From assembly GCF_001645385.1 (NCBI RefSeq), contig NZ_LVHI01000012.1, positions 734,169-798,168 on the forward strand: a stretch of 64,000 nucleotides of DNA. The letters are read 5' to 3'. Positions 44,828-53,652 of this stretch are shown in pieces. A model generated the notes under the pieces. That model was given only the letters and a program-made list of their open reading frames with translations, had not been told where the DNA came from and did not search any database. Both the position numbers and the translations under genes were made by a program. Position 1 is the first letter of the stretch; every line of letters begins with the position of its first letter. The DNA comes from Rhodococcoides kyotonense. GTDB lineage: Bacteria > Actinomycetota > Actinomycetes > Mycobacteriales > Mycobacteriaceae.

Positions 44828-46297
44828 TCAGTAGGCTCCTTCGCGTCTCGTGACAGCGCGAACCGTGCGGGCGATGATCACCAGATCCTGGCTCATCGAC
44901 CAGTTCTCGACATACGACAGATCGAGCCGAACCGATTCCTCCCACGACAGATCGGACCGGCCGCTGACCTGCCACAATCCGGTGACACCCGGCTTGACCA
45001 GAAGGCGTCGTCGAACGTCGATGTCGTAGCCGTCGACCTCGCGGCGCAGCGGCGGCCTCGGGCCCACCACACTCATATCGCGCTTCAGCACGTTGAAGAA
45101 CTGCGGAAGCTCGTCGAGGCTGAGGCGTCGGATGATCTTGCCGACGCGGGTGACGCGCGGGTCGTCCTTCATCTTGAACAGGACGCCGCCGTCGGAGTCG
45201 TTCCGCCCGAGCAGCGCCTCGAGGTGGGCTTCGGCGTCGACGACCATGCTGCGGAACTTGATCATCTCGAACGGTGTGCCGTCGAGGCCCATGCGTTCGG
45301 ATCGATGGAACACCGGACCCGGGCTGGTGCATTTGACGGCGACGGCGATGGCCAGCATCACCGGCGCAGCGACCACGAGCGCGGTGAGCGCGAAGACCAC
45401 GTCGAATGCGTTCTTGGTGAACTTCGCCGCCCCGTCGTACTGCGGCTTCTCGACGGTGATGAGCGGAATGTCCGCGGCGGGGCGCATCACGAGGCGCGAG
45501 CCCGAGATGTCCATGACGCCGGGTGCCACGACGAGGTCGATGTCGTGGGGTTCGAGCGCCCACAACAACTTGCGGATACCGACGGGCCCCAGATGTTCGG
45601 TGGCGGTGACTGCGACGGTGTCCGCGCCGCATGCGCGCACCGCATCGAGAACCGAGTCCTCGTTGCCGAGCAACGGGACCGATCGACCATGCACCGTCAG
45701 GAATTCAGGCGCACCGGCGGCGTCGGGGGCGCAGTAGCCGAGGACGCGATATCCCGACGTCCGATCGCGTTCCAGCGACCGGATCAAGCCGGTGGCGGCA
45801 CTGGGAGACCCGACCACGAGAAGGGACGTCGTCGACGTTCCCCGTGCACGCTCGTGCGCGAGCCGTTTACGCCACGCGCGACGCGTGACGAGGAGACCGG
45901 CGGTGCCCAGCGGGAACGCGATCGCGAGATAGCCCCGAGCGACGTCCATCTGAAACAACAGGCTTCCGATCGCGAGCAGCCCGAACAACCGGAACGACGT
46001 GGTCAGAACGAGCCGGTACTCGTCGGGGCCCGAACCCACGATGCGCGGAGACCTGCTGCGAAACGCTGCCAGGGCGATGAGCCACGCGACGATCAGGCCC
46101 ACGGTGACGGGCAGATAGCCGGAGTCCGTGTCCGCGCCGAAGCGACCGAAGTGGGCGAAGGTCACGGACAGAACGACGACCAGCGTGTCACTGACGACCG
46201 GTCTGTGCGAGTAGCGCTTCTGCCACTCTGCGCGGGACTGGCCGCTGAGGCTTCCTGGAACCGACGGGGCTCGGAGCTCCCTGTCGATGCTGGTCAA
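44828..46297 (-). CDS. Initiating sugar-1-phosphate transferase (polyprenyl glycosylphosphotransferase)
   Basis: About 489 residues. Four to five N-terminal membrane helices and a Rossmann-like CoA-binding domain (SLLVVGSPSAATGLI) precede the catalytic bacterial sugar transferase domain. The latter starts FTKNAFDVVFALTALV and contains the FHRSERMG, FEMIKFRSM and VVGPRPPLRREV signatures. It would attach the first sugar phosphate to undecaprenyl phosphate at the membrane and so begins the polysaccharide made by this cluster. TTG 46297 behind GGAAGG is the best start; the frame offers no ATG or GTG nearby. Confidence 0.88.
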   Translation of the reverse strand: MTSIDRELRAPSVPGSLSGQSRAEWQKRYSHRPVVSDTLVVVLSVTFAHFGRFGADTDSGYLPVTVGLIVAWLIALAAFRSRSPRIVGSGPDEYRLVLTTSFRLFGLLAIGSLLFQMDVARGYLAIAFPLGTAGLLVTRRAWRKRLAHERARGTSTTSLLVVGSPSAATGLIRSLERDRTSGYRVLGYCAPDAAGAPEFLTVHGRSVPLLGNEDSVLDAVRACGADTVAVTATEHLGPVGIRKLLWALEPHDIDLVVAPGVMDISGSRLVMRPAADIPLITVEKPQYDGAAKFTKNAFDVVFALTALVVAAPVMLAIAVAVKCTSPGPVFHRSERMGLDGTPFEMIKFRSMVVDAEAHLEALLGRNDSDGGVLFKMKDDPRVTRVGKIIRRLSLDELPQFFNVLKRDMSVVGPRPPLRREVDGYDIDVRRRLLVKPGVTGLWQVSGRSDLSWEESVRLDLSYVENWSMSQDLVIIARTVRAVTRREGAY

Positions 46298-46751
46298 GTG
46301 GTCGCCTTCCGTCGTGATCGTCCCTATGACCGGTCGACGCGTTCGTGGCCGGCCGGCGTGGGCGTGGGCCGCCCGACGCGACTTGATTTCCCGGCACAAC
46401 GAGCAACGGACCGCCCCCGACGCGGCCGCTGCACCGCGTCGAGCGGTGCGATCGCCAGGCTAACAGAAAATCCTACTTCAGGTTTGTTTCTACGCATCCA
46501 ATCCGGTTCTACAGCGGTTTCTCGACGCGATGGAGGACAACCGCTCCGGTCGAAGCGTCCGATTTCGTGCAAAACAGACCGTTCGACTATATTGTCGGGA
46601 GATAGCAAGCATCGGTACTGCGATCCGGGGTCGTCGCATGCCAACGGTCACCACACGGTTCGGTGCGGCTCGCTCCGCGCCTGGCGGTGGTGCCGGACGT
46701 ACCGACGAAACCGACTCGACTCGCGTCGAGTCCGCGTGAAAGTAGCTCTGC
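46298..46751. other. Divergent promoter region of the polysaccharide cluster
   Basis: A 454-bp gap without a convincing gene. TAGGAT (minus strand, 46470-46475) could start the sugar transferase mRNA, leaving a leader of about 165 nt that contains a 7-bp hairpin at 46431-46449. On the plus strand TATATTGT at 46588-46595 is the likely -10 region for the methyltransferase operon, with a leader of about 150 nt. Long leaders on both sides leave room for post-transcriptional control, but no known riboswitch is recognised. Confidence 0.5.
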
Positions 46752-48053
46752 ATGAATCTGACACACCCGGAAGCCGATTCGACCGTGGCGGACGTCGAGA
46801 GCGCCGCTGCGTGCAGGCTGTGCGGCAACACCGAATTGCTCAGTGTTCTCGACCTCGGGGCAACCCCACCGTGCGAGAAGTTCCTCACCGCACACGAGCT
46901 GGACGACCCGGAGCCTACTTACCCGCTGCATCTACGCCTGTGCGAGCGCTGCTTGCTTCTGCAGATTCCCGGCCTGATCACTCCAGAGGACACGTTCGTC
47001 GAGTACGCCTATTTCTCGTCGTACTCCACTAGTTGGGTCGAGCACGCGCGCACGTTCGTCGCCGCTGCGACCGACCGCCTGGCTCTCGACGCGTCGTCGT
47101 TCGTCGTCGAGGTGGCCAGCAACGACGGTTATCTGCTTCAGCACGTCGTCGAGCGCGGTATCCCCTGCCTGGGCATCGAACCGTCCGTCAACGTCGGTCG
47201 TGCAGCAGTCGACCGAGGGGTACCGACGTTGACGGCCTTTCTCACCGAGGAGTCGGCGCAGCAGGTGCGCGACGAGCACGGGCCCGCCGATCTGGTGGTC
47301 GCCAACAACGTGTACGCGCACATCCCCGACCTTCTGGGCTTCACGCGGGCCTTGCGCACTCTGCTGGCCGACGACGGCACGGTCAGCATCGAGGTCCATC
47401 ACGCGATGGAATTGGTGACGCACGCCCAGTTCGACACCATCTATCACGAACACTTCCAGTACTACACGGTGCTCGCCGCGCGAAATGCGTTGGCCACGGC
47501 CGATTTACAGCTCGTCGACGTCGAACGCCTCGGAACACACGGCGGTTCGATCCGGTTGTGGGCCAGACCGTCGGAAGCAGGTGCGACGCCGTCCGCCGCC
47601 GTCGAGGAGATCATCGCCGTCGAACGCGCTGCGGGCCTCCATGAACCGTCCGGATACCTCGATCTGCAGTCCCGTTCCGAAGCGGTCCGGCAGAACCTTC
47701 TCTCCTTCCTGCTGGACTGCAAGAAGGACGGGCTGTCCGTCGTCGGCTACGGCGCACCGGGCAAGGGCAACACCCTTCTCAACTTCTGCGGCATCCGCCC
47801 CGACCTGCTCGCCTACACGGTGGACCGAAACCCGTACAAGCACGGCAGGTTCACGCCCGGCACGCGCATCCCGATCCATCACCCCGACCGCATCGCGGTC
47901 GACCGGCCCGACGTGGTCCTCGTTCTGCCCTGGAATCTCGAAACCGAGATCAGCGCACAACTCGACTACGTGCGCGAGTGGGGTGGTCGGATCGTCTATC
48001 CACTGCCCACACTGCACGAATCCCGCACGTCCGCAACGAAGGAGGAGAACTGA
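46752..48053 (+). CDS. SAM-dependent C-methyltransferase (NovU/TylC3-type)
   Basis: A 433-residue three-domain sugar C-methyltransferase. The N-terminal zinc-binding part has CRLCGN near residue 21 and LCERCLLLQ near residue 60. The SAM-binding motif is VVEVASNDGYLLQ near residue 120, followed by LGIEPS. The catalytic segment YHEHFQYYT lies near residue 240, and the C-terminal substrate domain has VVGYGAPGKGNTLLNFCGI. Such enzymes methylate the C3 of NDP-4-keto-6-deoxysugars. It begins a tight operon with a nucleotidyltransferase 1 bp downstream. Confidence 0.85.
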   Translation: MNLTHPEADSTVADVESAAACRLCGNTELLSVLDLGATPPCEKFLTAHELDDPEPTYPLHLRLCERCLLLQIPGLITPEDTFVEYAYFSSYSTSWVEHARTFVAAATDRLALDASSFVVEVASNDGYLLQHVVERGIPCLGIEPSVNVGRAAVDRGVPTLTAFLTEESAQQVRDEHGPADLVVANNVYAHIPDLLGFTRALRTLLADDGTVSIEVHHAMELVTHAQFDTIYHEHFQYYTVLAARNALATADLQLVDVERLGTHGGSIRLWARPSEAGATPSAAVEEIIAVERAAGLHEPSGYLDLQSRSEAVRQNLLSFLLDCKKDGLSVVGYGAPGKGNTLLNFCGIRPDLLAYTVDRNPYKHGRFTPGTRIPIHHPDRIAVDRPDVVLVLPWNLETEISAQLDYVREWGGRIVYPLPTLHESRTSATKEEN

Positions 48054-48054
48054 G

Positions 48055-48873
48055 ATGAAGGTCGTACTTTTCTGTGGCGGATACGGGATGCGTATGCGCA
48101 ACGACGGTGGAGACACTCTGCCCAAGCCGATGCAGCTGGTCGGACCGCGCCCGCTGGTGTGGCACGTCATGCGGTACTACGCGCACTACGGACACAAGGA
48201 GTTCATCCTGTGCCTCGGGTACGGCGGCGAGCACATCAAGCAGTACTTCCTGAACTACAAGGAGACCGAGTCCAACGACTTCGTCATGCGCGGTGACACC
48301 GTCGAGCTCCTGGACTCCGACATCGCCGACTGGACCATCACGTTCGTCGACACCGGGCTCGAATCCCCCATCGGTGAGCGTCTGCGCCGCGTCCGCAAGT
48401 ACGTCGGCGGTGACGAGTACTTCCTCGCCAACTACGCGGACACGCTGACCGACGCGCCGATCGACAAGATGATCGCGCGCACGGTCGATTCCGGTTCCGC
48501 CGCTTCGCTTCTCGCAGTGCCGCCGCAGTCGTCGTTCCACTGCATCGACGTCGCTCCGGGTGGCGCCGTCAAGCAGATCACGCCGGTGAGCGAATTCCCG
48601 ATCTGGGAGAACGGCGGATACTTCACCCTGTCCCAGGAAGTGTTCGATCTGATTCCTCCGAACGGCGATCTCGTCGAGGATGCATGCGGCACGCTGGCAG
48701 GAGAGGGTCGACTTCTCGCCTACCAGCACAACGGTTTCTGGAAACCCGCCGACACGTTCAAGGAGCGCGCCGAGCTGGATGCGAACTACTACAAGGGTAT
48801 TCGCCCATGGATGGTGTGGGAGAAAGATCCCGAGACCGAGCCCGCCCCGTTCGGACTGGTCGCCGTTCCGTGA
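48055..48873 (+). CDS. Glucose-1-phosphate cytidylyltransferase-like nucleotidyltransferase
   Basis: A 272-residue sugar-nucleotide pyrophosphorylase. The N-terminal signature is VVLFCGGYGMRMRND with KPMQLVGPRPL downstream, as in RfbF/DdhA enzymes, and the metal-binding Asp lies in LANYADTLTD. RfbF makes CDP-glucose from CTP, the first step to CDP-deoxysugars. AAGGAGGAGA lies directly upstream and overlaps the previous stop. No CDP-glucose 4,6-dehydratase is in the window, so the exact product remains uncertain. Confidence 0.8.
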   Translation: MKVVLFCGGYGMRMRNDGGDTLPKPMQLVGPRPLVWHVMRYYAHYGHKEFILCLGYGGEHIKQYFLNYKETESNDFVMRGDTVELLDSDIADWTITFVDTGLESPIGERLRRVRKYVGGDEYFLANYADTLTDAPIDKMIARTVDSGSAASLLAVPPQSSFHCIDVAPGGAVKQITPVSEFPIWENGGYFTLSQEVFDLIPPNGDLVEDACGTLAGEGRLLAYQHNGFWKPADTFKERAELDANYYKGIRPWMVWEKDPETEPAPFGLVAVP

Positions 48874-49520
48874 AGTCCTTCGCCTCCGGCTCGATCCGCG
48901 AGATAGCGCTGCTCGCCGCGCACTGCGACGACATCGCCATCGGAGCGGGCGGCACCCTGCTGACGATCGCTCGGGCCAACCCCGGCCTCACGGTGCATGC
49001 GCTCGTCCTCACCGGCGGCGGTGGGGCACGCGAGGTCGAGGAGAAGACGGCGCTGGCTGCGTTTCTTCCCGGTGCCGACGTGCGGCTCACCGTCACCGAC
49101 ATTCCCGACGGCCGGTCCCCCGCGCACTGGGATGCCGCGAAGGACACGGTGGCGGCGTTCCGACGCACGTGCGAGCCGGACGTGGTGTTCGCACCCCAGA
49201 AGAACGACGCTCACCAGGATCATCGCCAGTTGGCGACGCTCGCGCCGACGGAGTTCCGCGATCACATGATCCTCGGCTACGAAATTCTCAAATGGGAATC
49301 CGATCTGCCGACTCCCTCTCTGTATCACCCGATCTCGGACGAGATCGCACGCGAGAAGGTCGAACTCCTGCACGCGTCGTACCCGTCGCAGACCGACAAG
49401 GACTGGTTCGACGCCGACGCCTTCCTCGGCCTGTGCCGCATACGCGGAGTGCAATGCAAGTCTCGCTACGCCGAAGCATTCGTCGTAGAGAAAACCGTCA
49501 TCGATTTCGTAGGAGCTTGA
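48870..49520 (+). CDS. PIG-L/LmbE family deacetylase
   Basis: A 216-residue zinc-dependent deacetylase. The metal-binding motif reads LLAAHCDDIAIGAGG near residue 16, with Cys instead of the usual Pro in AHPDD, and the third ligand His is in AHQDHRQLA near residue 115. The GTG start overlaps the cytidylyltransferase stop (GTGA). Family members remove acetyl groups from GlcNAc-type sugars. In this operon it may free an amino sugar before further modification. Confidence 0.82.
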   Translation: MKSFASGSIREIALLAAHCDDIAIGAGGTLLTIARANPGLTVHALVLTGGGGAREVEEKTALAAFLPGADVRLTVTDIPDGRSPAHWDAAKDTVAAFRRTCEPDVVFAPQKNDAHQDHRQLATLAPTEFRDHMILGYEILKWESDLPTPSLYHPISDEIAREKVELLHASYPSQTDKDWFDADAFLGLCRIRGVQCKSRYAEAFVVEKTVIDFVGA

Positions 49521-49523
49521 CTG

Positions 49524-50555
49524 ATGCGAGTACTGGTCACCGGACATCAAGGCTACCTGGGCACGGTCATGGTTCCCGCGCTCGTCGAGGCCGGGCACAC
49601 CGTCACCGGATTGGACTCGGGACTGTTCGCGGATTCGATTCTCGGACGGCCAGTTCAGGACCCGGAGACCCTCGCAGTCGACCTACGCGACGTGACGGCC
49701 GAGCAGTTGGCCGGAATCGACGCGGTCGTCCACCTCGCTGCGCTGTCGAACGACCCGCTCGGCGCCCTCGCTCCCGAGATCACCTACGACATCAACCATT
49801 TCGCCTCAGTCCGCCTTGCGCGTCTGGCGAAGGAAGCGGGTGTGTCCCGGTTCCTGTACGCGTCGACCTGCTCGGTCTACGGCTCCGCCGGCGAGGACCT
49901 GGTGTCGGAGAGCGCGCCCCTCAAGCCGCTGACCCCGTACGCCGAGAGCAAGGTGCGCGTCGAGGACGACGTCGCAGCCCTGGCAGACGACAGCTTCAGT
50001 CCCGTATTCCTCCGCAATGCAACGGCATTCGGGTTCTCGCCGCGACTGCGCGCCGACATCGTGCTCAACAACCTCGTGGGCCACGCTGTCCTGTCGGGCG
50101 AGGTCCTGGTGTTGTCCGACGGCACCCCGTGGCGTCCGCTCGTCCACGCCCAGGACATCGCGTCGGCATTCGTGGAGGCACTCGCCGCCCCGGTGGACCG
50201 CATCCACACCCGCGCCTTCAACGTCGGCATCGAGTCGAACAACGTGACCGTCGCCGACATCGCGGACGCCGTCGTGCGTACCGTTCCGGGTTCCACGCTG
50301 AACATCACGGGTGAGCACGGAGCCGATCCACGGTCGTACCGCGTCGACTTCTCCGCGATTCGCGAGGCGCTTCCCGGATACCAGGCGCGGTGGAGTGTGC
50401 TCGACGGGGCGGAGGAGCTCTACCGCGAGTACACCGCCGCCGGTCTCACACGCGAGAACTTCGACAACCAGTTCACCCGCCTGAAGAAGCTGAAGGCCCT
50501 GCAGGATGCCGGTCGTATCGACGAATCGATGCGATTCGTTCGAGCGAAAGTCTGA
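49524..50555 (+). CDS. NAD-dependent epimerase/dehydratase (extended SDR)
   Basis: A 343-residue extended short-chain dehydrogenase. The nucleotide-binding GHQGYLGTVM is at residues 7-16. The catalytic triad is Ser/Thr in YASTCSVYG near residue 115 and YAESK near residue 140. Its N-terminal features resemble sugar-nucleotide 4-epimerases and 4,6-dehydratases. It lies 3 bp after the deacetylase gene. The exact sugar nucleotide cannot be read from the sequence. Confidence 0.85.
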   Translation: MRVLVTGHQGYLGTVMVPALVEAGHTVTGLDSGLFADSILGRPVQDPETLAVDLRDVTAEQLAGIDAVVHLAALSNDPLGALAPEITYDINHFASVRLARLAKEAGVSRFLYASTCSVYGSAGEDLVSESAPLKPLTPYAESKVRVEDDVAALADDSFSPVFLRNATAFGFSPRLRADIVLNNLVGHAVLSGEVLVLSDGTPWRPLVHAQDIASAFVEALAAPVDRIHTRAFNVGIESNNVTVADIADAVVRTVPGSTLNITGEHGADPRSYRVDFSAIREALPGYQARWSVLDGAEELYREYTAAGLTRENFDNQFTRLKKLKALQDAGRIDESMRFVRAKV

Positions 50556-50579
50556 CCGGCCGTGCCCCCTTCGCTTCGG

Positions 50580-51134
50580 TCAGAGCCGTTCGACTGCATC
50601 CTTCCACGTGCCTGCGGTGCGGTCACGGTCGCTGACGGCCGTCGGTTCGAGCGGCCACTCGATGGCCAGGGTGGCGTCGTCGTACGCGACACCGATGTCC
50701 TCGCTCGGGTCGTGCGGTCGGTCGATGCGATAGCAGACGTCCGCCGTCTCGGTGAGCGCCTGGAAGCCGTGCAGCAGGCCAGGAGGAATGTACAGGTGCG
50801 CGTGAGTGTCGTCGTCCAGACGGAACGTACGCACCTCACCGAAGGTGGGGGAACCGGGCCTGGCGTCGACGATCACGTCGAGCACCGCGCCGTGCGCGCA
50901 TCGAACGAGCTTCGCCTCACCTCGGCCGAGTCGTCCGTGCATCCCTCGGATCGTTCCCCGCACGGAACGCGACTGGGAGTCCTGCGTGAAACTCGTCGAC
51001 GATACTTCGGTGCCGGCAACGTGCGCGTCGAAGATCTCGGTGTCGAAAGTCCTTGTGAAGAAACCGCGTTGGTCTCGGAACGGTTGGGGGACGAACAGCA
51101 GAACGCCCTCGATGTCACTGGAGTCGACTCGCAT
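50580..51134 (-). CDS. dTDP-4-dehydrorhamnose 3,5-epimerase-like (RmlC family)
   Basis: A 184-residue cupin. The catalytic His is in GTIRGMHGRLG, and IPPGLLHGFQAL and DPSEDIGVAYDDATL are conserved RmlC segments. ATG 51134 gives the normal family length. RmlC inverts C3 and C5 of 4-keto-6-deoxysugar nucleotides. The gene is on the opposite strand between two plus-strand operon genes, and no rmlA, rmlB or rmlD is nearby, so it may act on a CDP- rather than dTDP-linked sugar. Confidence 0.85.
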   Translation of the reverse strand: MRVDSSDIEGVLLFVPQPFRDQRGFFTRTFDTEIFDAHVAGTEVSSTSFTQDSQSRSVRGTIRGMHGRLGRGEAKLVRCAHGAVLDVIVDARPGSPTFGEVRTFRLDDDTHAHLYIPPGLLHGFQALTETADVCYRIDRPHDPSEDIGVAYDDATLAIEWPLEPTAVSDRDRTAGTWKDAVERL

Positions 51135-51187
51135 GCGTCGATCATGAACGATTTCGCGCGCCGAGTCACGTCGATGGCGAGAATTCG

Positions 51188-52291
51188 ATGACCGGCCGTC
51201 GCTGCCGCGGGTGCGGTTCCGATCAGCTCGATATCGTCCTGGACCTGCACTCCGTGCCCGCCGCGGACCAGTTTCCCCAAAATGCGAGCGCCGGTTCCGA
51301 CGACGCGCGCCACCCGCTCGCAATGGTGTTGTGCGGCAGGTGCGCACTGGCCCAGTTGGCCGACGACGACACCGTCGCCGACGAACCACGCGGGATCGAA
51401 CCCCAGGCTCTGACGGATCAGGCCGCGGAGGCCGTTGCAGTGGTTGCCGGTTCGGGATGGCTGCGCGGCAGTACCGTTCGCGAGTTCGGCAGCCCGCACG
51501 GCGGAACGTGGCTCCCTCTGTTGTCGGACCGCGGCGTCGACGAGGTGGCGCCCGGGCAACGGGCGGACGTCGTGCTCGATTGCTTCGGCATCATGCACGA
51601 ACCCGACCAGGCCGACGCGTTCGCCGTGCGCGCAGCGTCTTTGGCCGAGGACGGAGTGCTGCTGATCCAGTTCCACACGCTGTCTGCGATCGTGCGAGAA
51701 GGGCAATGGAACGCGTTGCGCCACGGACACTTCGCGTACTACTCGCTGACGTCGCTGACGCACCTGCTCGCGGGCGTCGGCCTCGTCGCGAGGTCCGCGT
51801 GGACGTTCGAGCTGTACGGCGGCACCATCCTGCTGGCAGCCACCCGAACCGGCGTTCCCGACGCGTCGGTCCGCGAGATTCTGGATGTTGAGCGTGCAGC
51901 GGGTATCGACGACGCGGAAACCGTCGGCGCGCTGCACAGTGCCGCGGAGACAGACCGGACGATGCTGCACGATTCGCTCGTCGAGCTGAAGAGTGCGGGC
52001 AAGGTCGTGTTCGCGTACGGTGCCGCATCCCGCGCGGTCGCGCTGTTCGCGATGGCAGGGTTGACGCGGTCGCTGCTTGCCGGCGTCGCCGACGCGTCCC
52101 CGTCGAAGCGGGGCCGACGCATGCCCGGCACCGACATTCCGATCATCTCTCCCGCGGAACTGGTTGCGGCACAGCCCGACGTCGTGTTGCTGCCGCTGCC
52201 CGACCTGCTCGGCGAACTCGACGCGTCGATTCCCGAGCTGCGCGGACGATGGTGGTTGCACGGCACCGACATACGGGAGGGCACTCGATGA
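51188..52291 (+). CDS. C-methyltransferase-like protein with shortened SAM domain
   Basis: A 367-residue relative of the C-methyltransferase at 46752. The zinc-binding cysteines are kept (CRGCGSDQ and LCGRCALAQ), and the C-terminal domain has VVFAYGAASRAVALFAMAGL. The central SAM domain is about 50 residues shorter: motif I reads REFGSPHGGTW and the segment after it is missing. The catalytic YHEHF region reads LRHGHFAYY. It may be non-catalytic, bind a different cofactor, or form a heteromer with its relative. Its stop overlaps the aminotransferase start by 4 bp. Confidence 0.72.
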   Translation: MTGRRCRGCGSDQLDIVLDLHSVPAADQFPQNASAGSDDARHPLAMVLCGRCALAQLADDDTVADEPRGIEPQALTDQAAEAVAVVAGSGWLRGSTVREFGSPHGGTWLPLLSDRGVDEVAPGQRADVVLDCFGIMHEPDQADAFAVRAASLAEDGVLLIQFHTLSAIVREGQWNALRHGHFAYYSLTSLTHLLAGVGLVARSAWTFELYGGTILLAATRTGVPDASVREILDVERAAGIDDAETVGALHSAAETDRTMLHDSLVELKSAGKVVFAYGAASRAVALFAMAGLTRSLLAGVADASPSKRGRRMPGTDIPIISPAELVAAQPDVVLLPLPDLLGELDASIPELRGRWWLHGTDIREGTR

Positions 52292-53652
52292 ACGTCAGCG
52301 GATCGCCGTCATTGCACAGTCATCGCGGATTCGCGAAATCGATTGCGGCTCAGTCGCGTCTGCACGATGTCATCCCCGGCGGCGCGCACACGTATGCACG
52401 CGGCGCCGACCAGTACCCCGACGACATGGCCCCGGTTCTCGAATCGGGATCGGCTGCACACGTGTGGGATCTCGACGGCAACTGCTACGTCGAGTACGGC
52501 ATGGGTCTTCGCTCGGTCACCCTGGGGCACGCGTACCCGCCCGTCGTCGACGCCGTCACCGAGGCCGCGCGCCGGGGCCACAACTTCAGCAGGCCCACGG
52601 CGTTGGAAGCCGAGGTGGCCGAGTCGTTTCTGGATCTGGTTCCGACTGCAGAGATGGTCAAGTTCGGCAAGAACGGTTCCGACGCGACCTCTGCCGGCGT
52701 CAAACTTGCTCGCGCGCACACCGGCAGGGACTTCGTCGCGGTGTGCCGTCAGCCGTTCTTCTCCACCGACGACTGGTTCATCTGCACGACCGAGATGAAC
52801 GCAGGCATCCCGTCGGCCTATCGCGATCTGACGCTGCCGTTCTCGTACAACGACCTCGATTCGCTGCGTGCGGTCTTCGACGCGCATCCGGGACGGATCG
52901 CATGCGTCGTCATGGAGGCCGCGACGGGTACCGCCGAACCCGAACCGGGCTTCCTCGAGGGCGTCCGTGCACTGTGCGACGAGGAAGGCGCACTGCTGCT
53001 GTTCGACGAGATCATCACCGGGTTCCGCTGGGCCACCGGCGGCGCTCAGTCGGTGTACGGCGTCACGCCGGATCTGTCGTCGTGGGGGAAGGCGATGGGC
53101 AACGGATTCGCCGTGTCCGCCCTGGCGGGCAAGCGAGAGTACATGGAGCGCGGCGGTTTACGCACCAACCTGCCGCGCGCGTTCCTGATGTCGACGACGT
53201 ACGGACCCGAGACGACGTCACTCGCCGCGATGAAGGCGGTGTTCCAGACCTATCGCGAGCAGGACCCCGTTGCCGTGATGGAGGCGAGGGGCACTGCACT
53301 CGCCGATGGCGTCAACGACGCTGCCGACCGCGCCGGACTGTCGGACTACCTGCAGGTCATCGGACGGCCGTCGTGCGAGGTGTTCGTCACCCGCGACGCC
53401 GATGGTGTTCCGTCGCAGGCATATCGGACCCTGTTCCTCCAGGAATTGTTGACGTGTGGCGTTCTCGGACAGTCGTTCGTGATCTCGGCGGCGCACACCG
53501 AGGCCGACGTCGACCACACGATCGCGGCATGCGAGGCCGCAATGGTCGCCTACCGCAAGGCAATCGAGGCCGGGACCACCGACGGTCTGCTCATCGGACG
53601 GCCTGTGGCTCCGGCTCTTCGGTCGCTCGCCGATCCGCGTCGGGCGTGGTGA
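52288..53652 (+). CDS. Class III aminotransferase, glutamate-1-semialdehyde aminomutase-like
   Basis: A 454-residue fold-type I PLP enzyme. The cofactor Lys is in LSSWGKAMGNGFAVSA, LLLFDEIITGFR holds the cofactor Asp, and FGKNGSDATSAGVKLAR binds the phosphate. Overall it resembles glutamate-1-semialdehyde 2,1-aminomutase. ATG 52288 overlaps the previous gene. In a polysaccharide cluster it more likely aminates a keto sugar or makes an amino substituent than serves heme synthesis. Its 3' end overlaps the convergent O-antigen-ligase-like gene by 62 bp. Confidence 0.8.
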   Translation: MNVSGSPSLHSHRGFAKSIAAQSRLHDVIPGGAHTYARGADQYPDDMAPVLESGSAAHVWDLDGNCYVEYGMGLRSVTLGHAYPPVVDAVTEAARRGHNFSRPTALEAEVAESFLDLVPTAEMVKFGKNGSDATSAGVKLARAHTGRDFVAVCRQPFFSTDDWFICTTEMNAGIPSAYRDLTLPFSYNDLDSLRAVFDAHPGRIACVVMEAATGTAEPEPGFLEGVRALCDEEGALLLFDEIITGFRWATGGAQSVYGVTPDLSSWGKAMGNGFAVSALAGKREYMERGGLRTNLPRAFLMSTTYGPETTSLAAMKAVFQTYREQDPVAVMEARGTALADGVNDAADRAGLSDYLQVIGRPSCEVFVTRDADGVPSQAYRTLFLQELLTCGVLGQSFVISAAHTEADVDHTIAACEAAMVAYRKAIEAGTTDGLLIGRPVAPALRSLADPRRAW

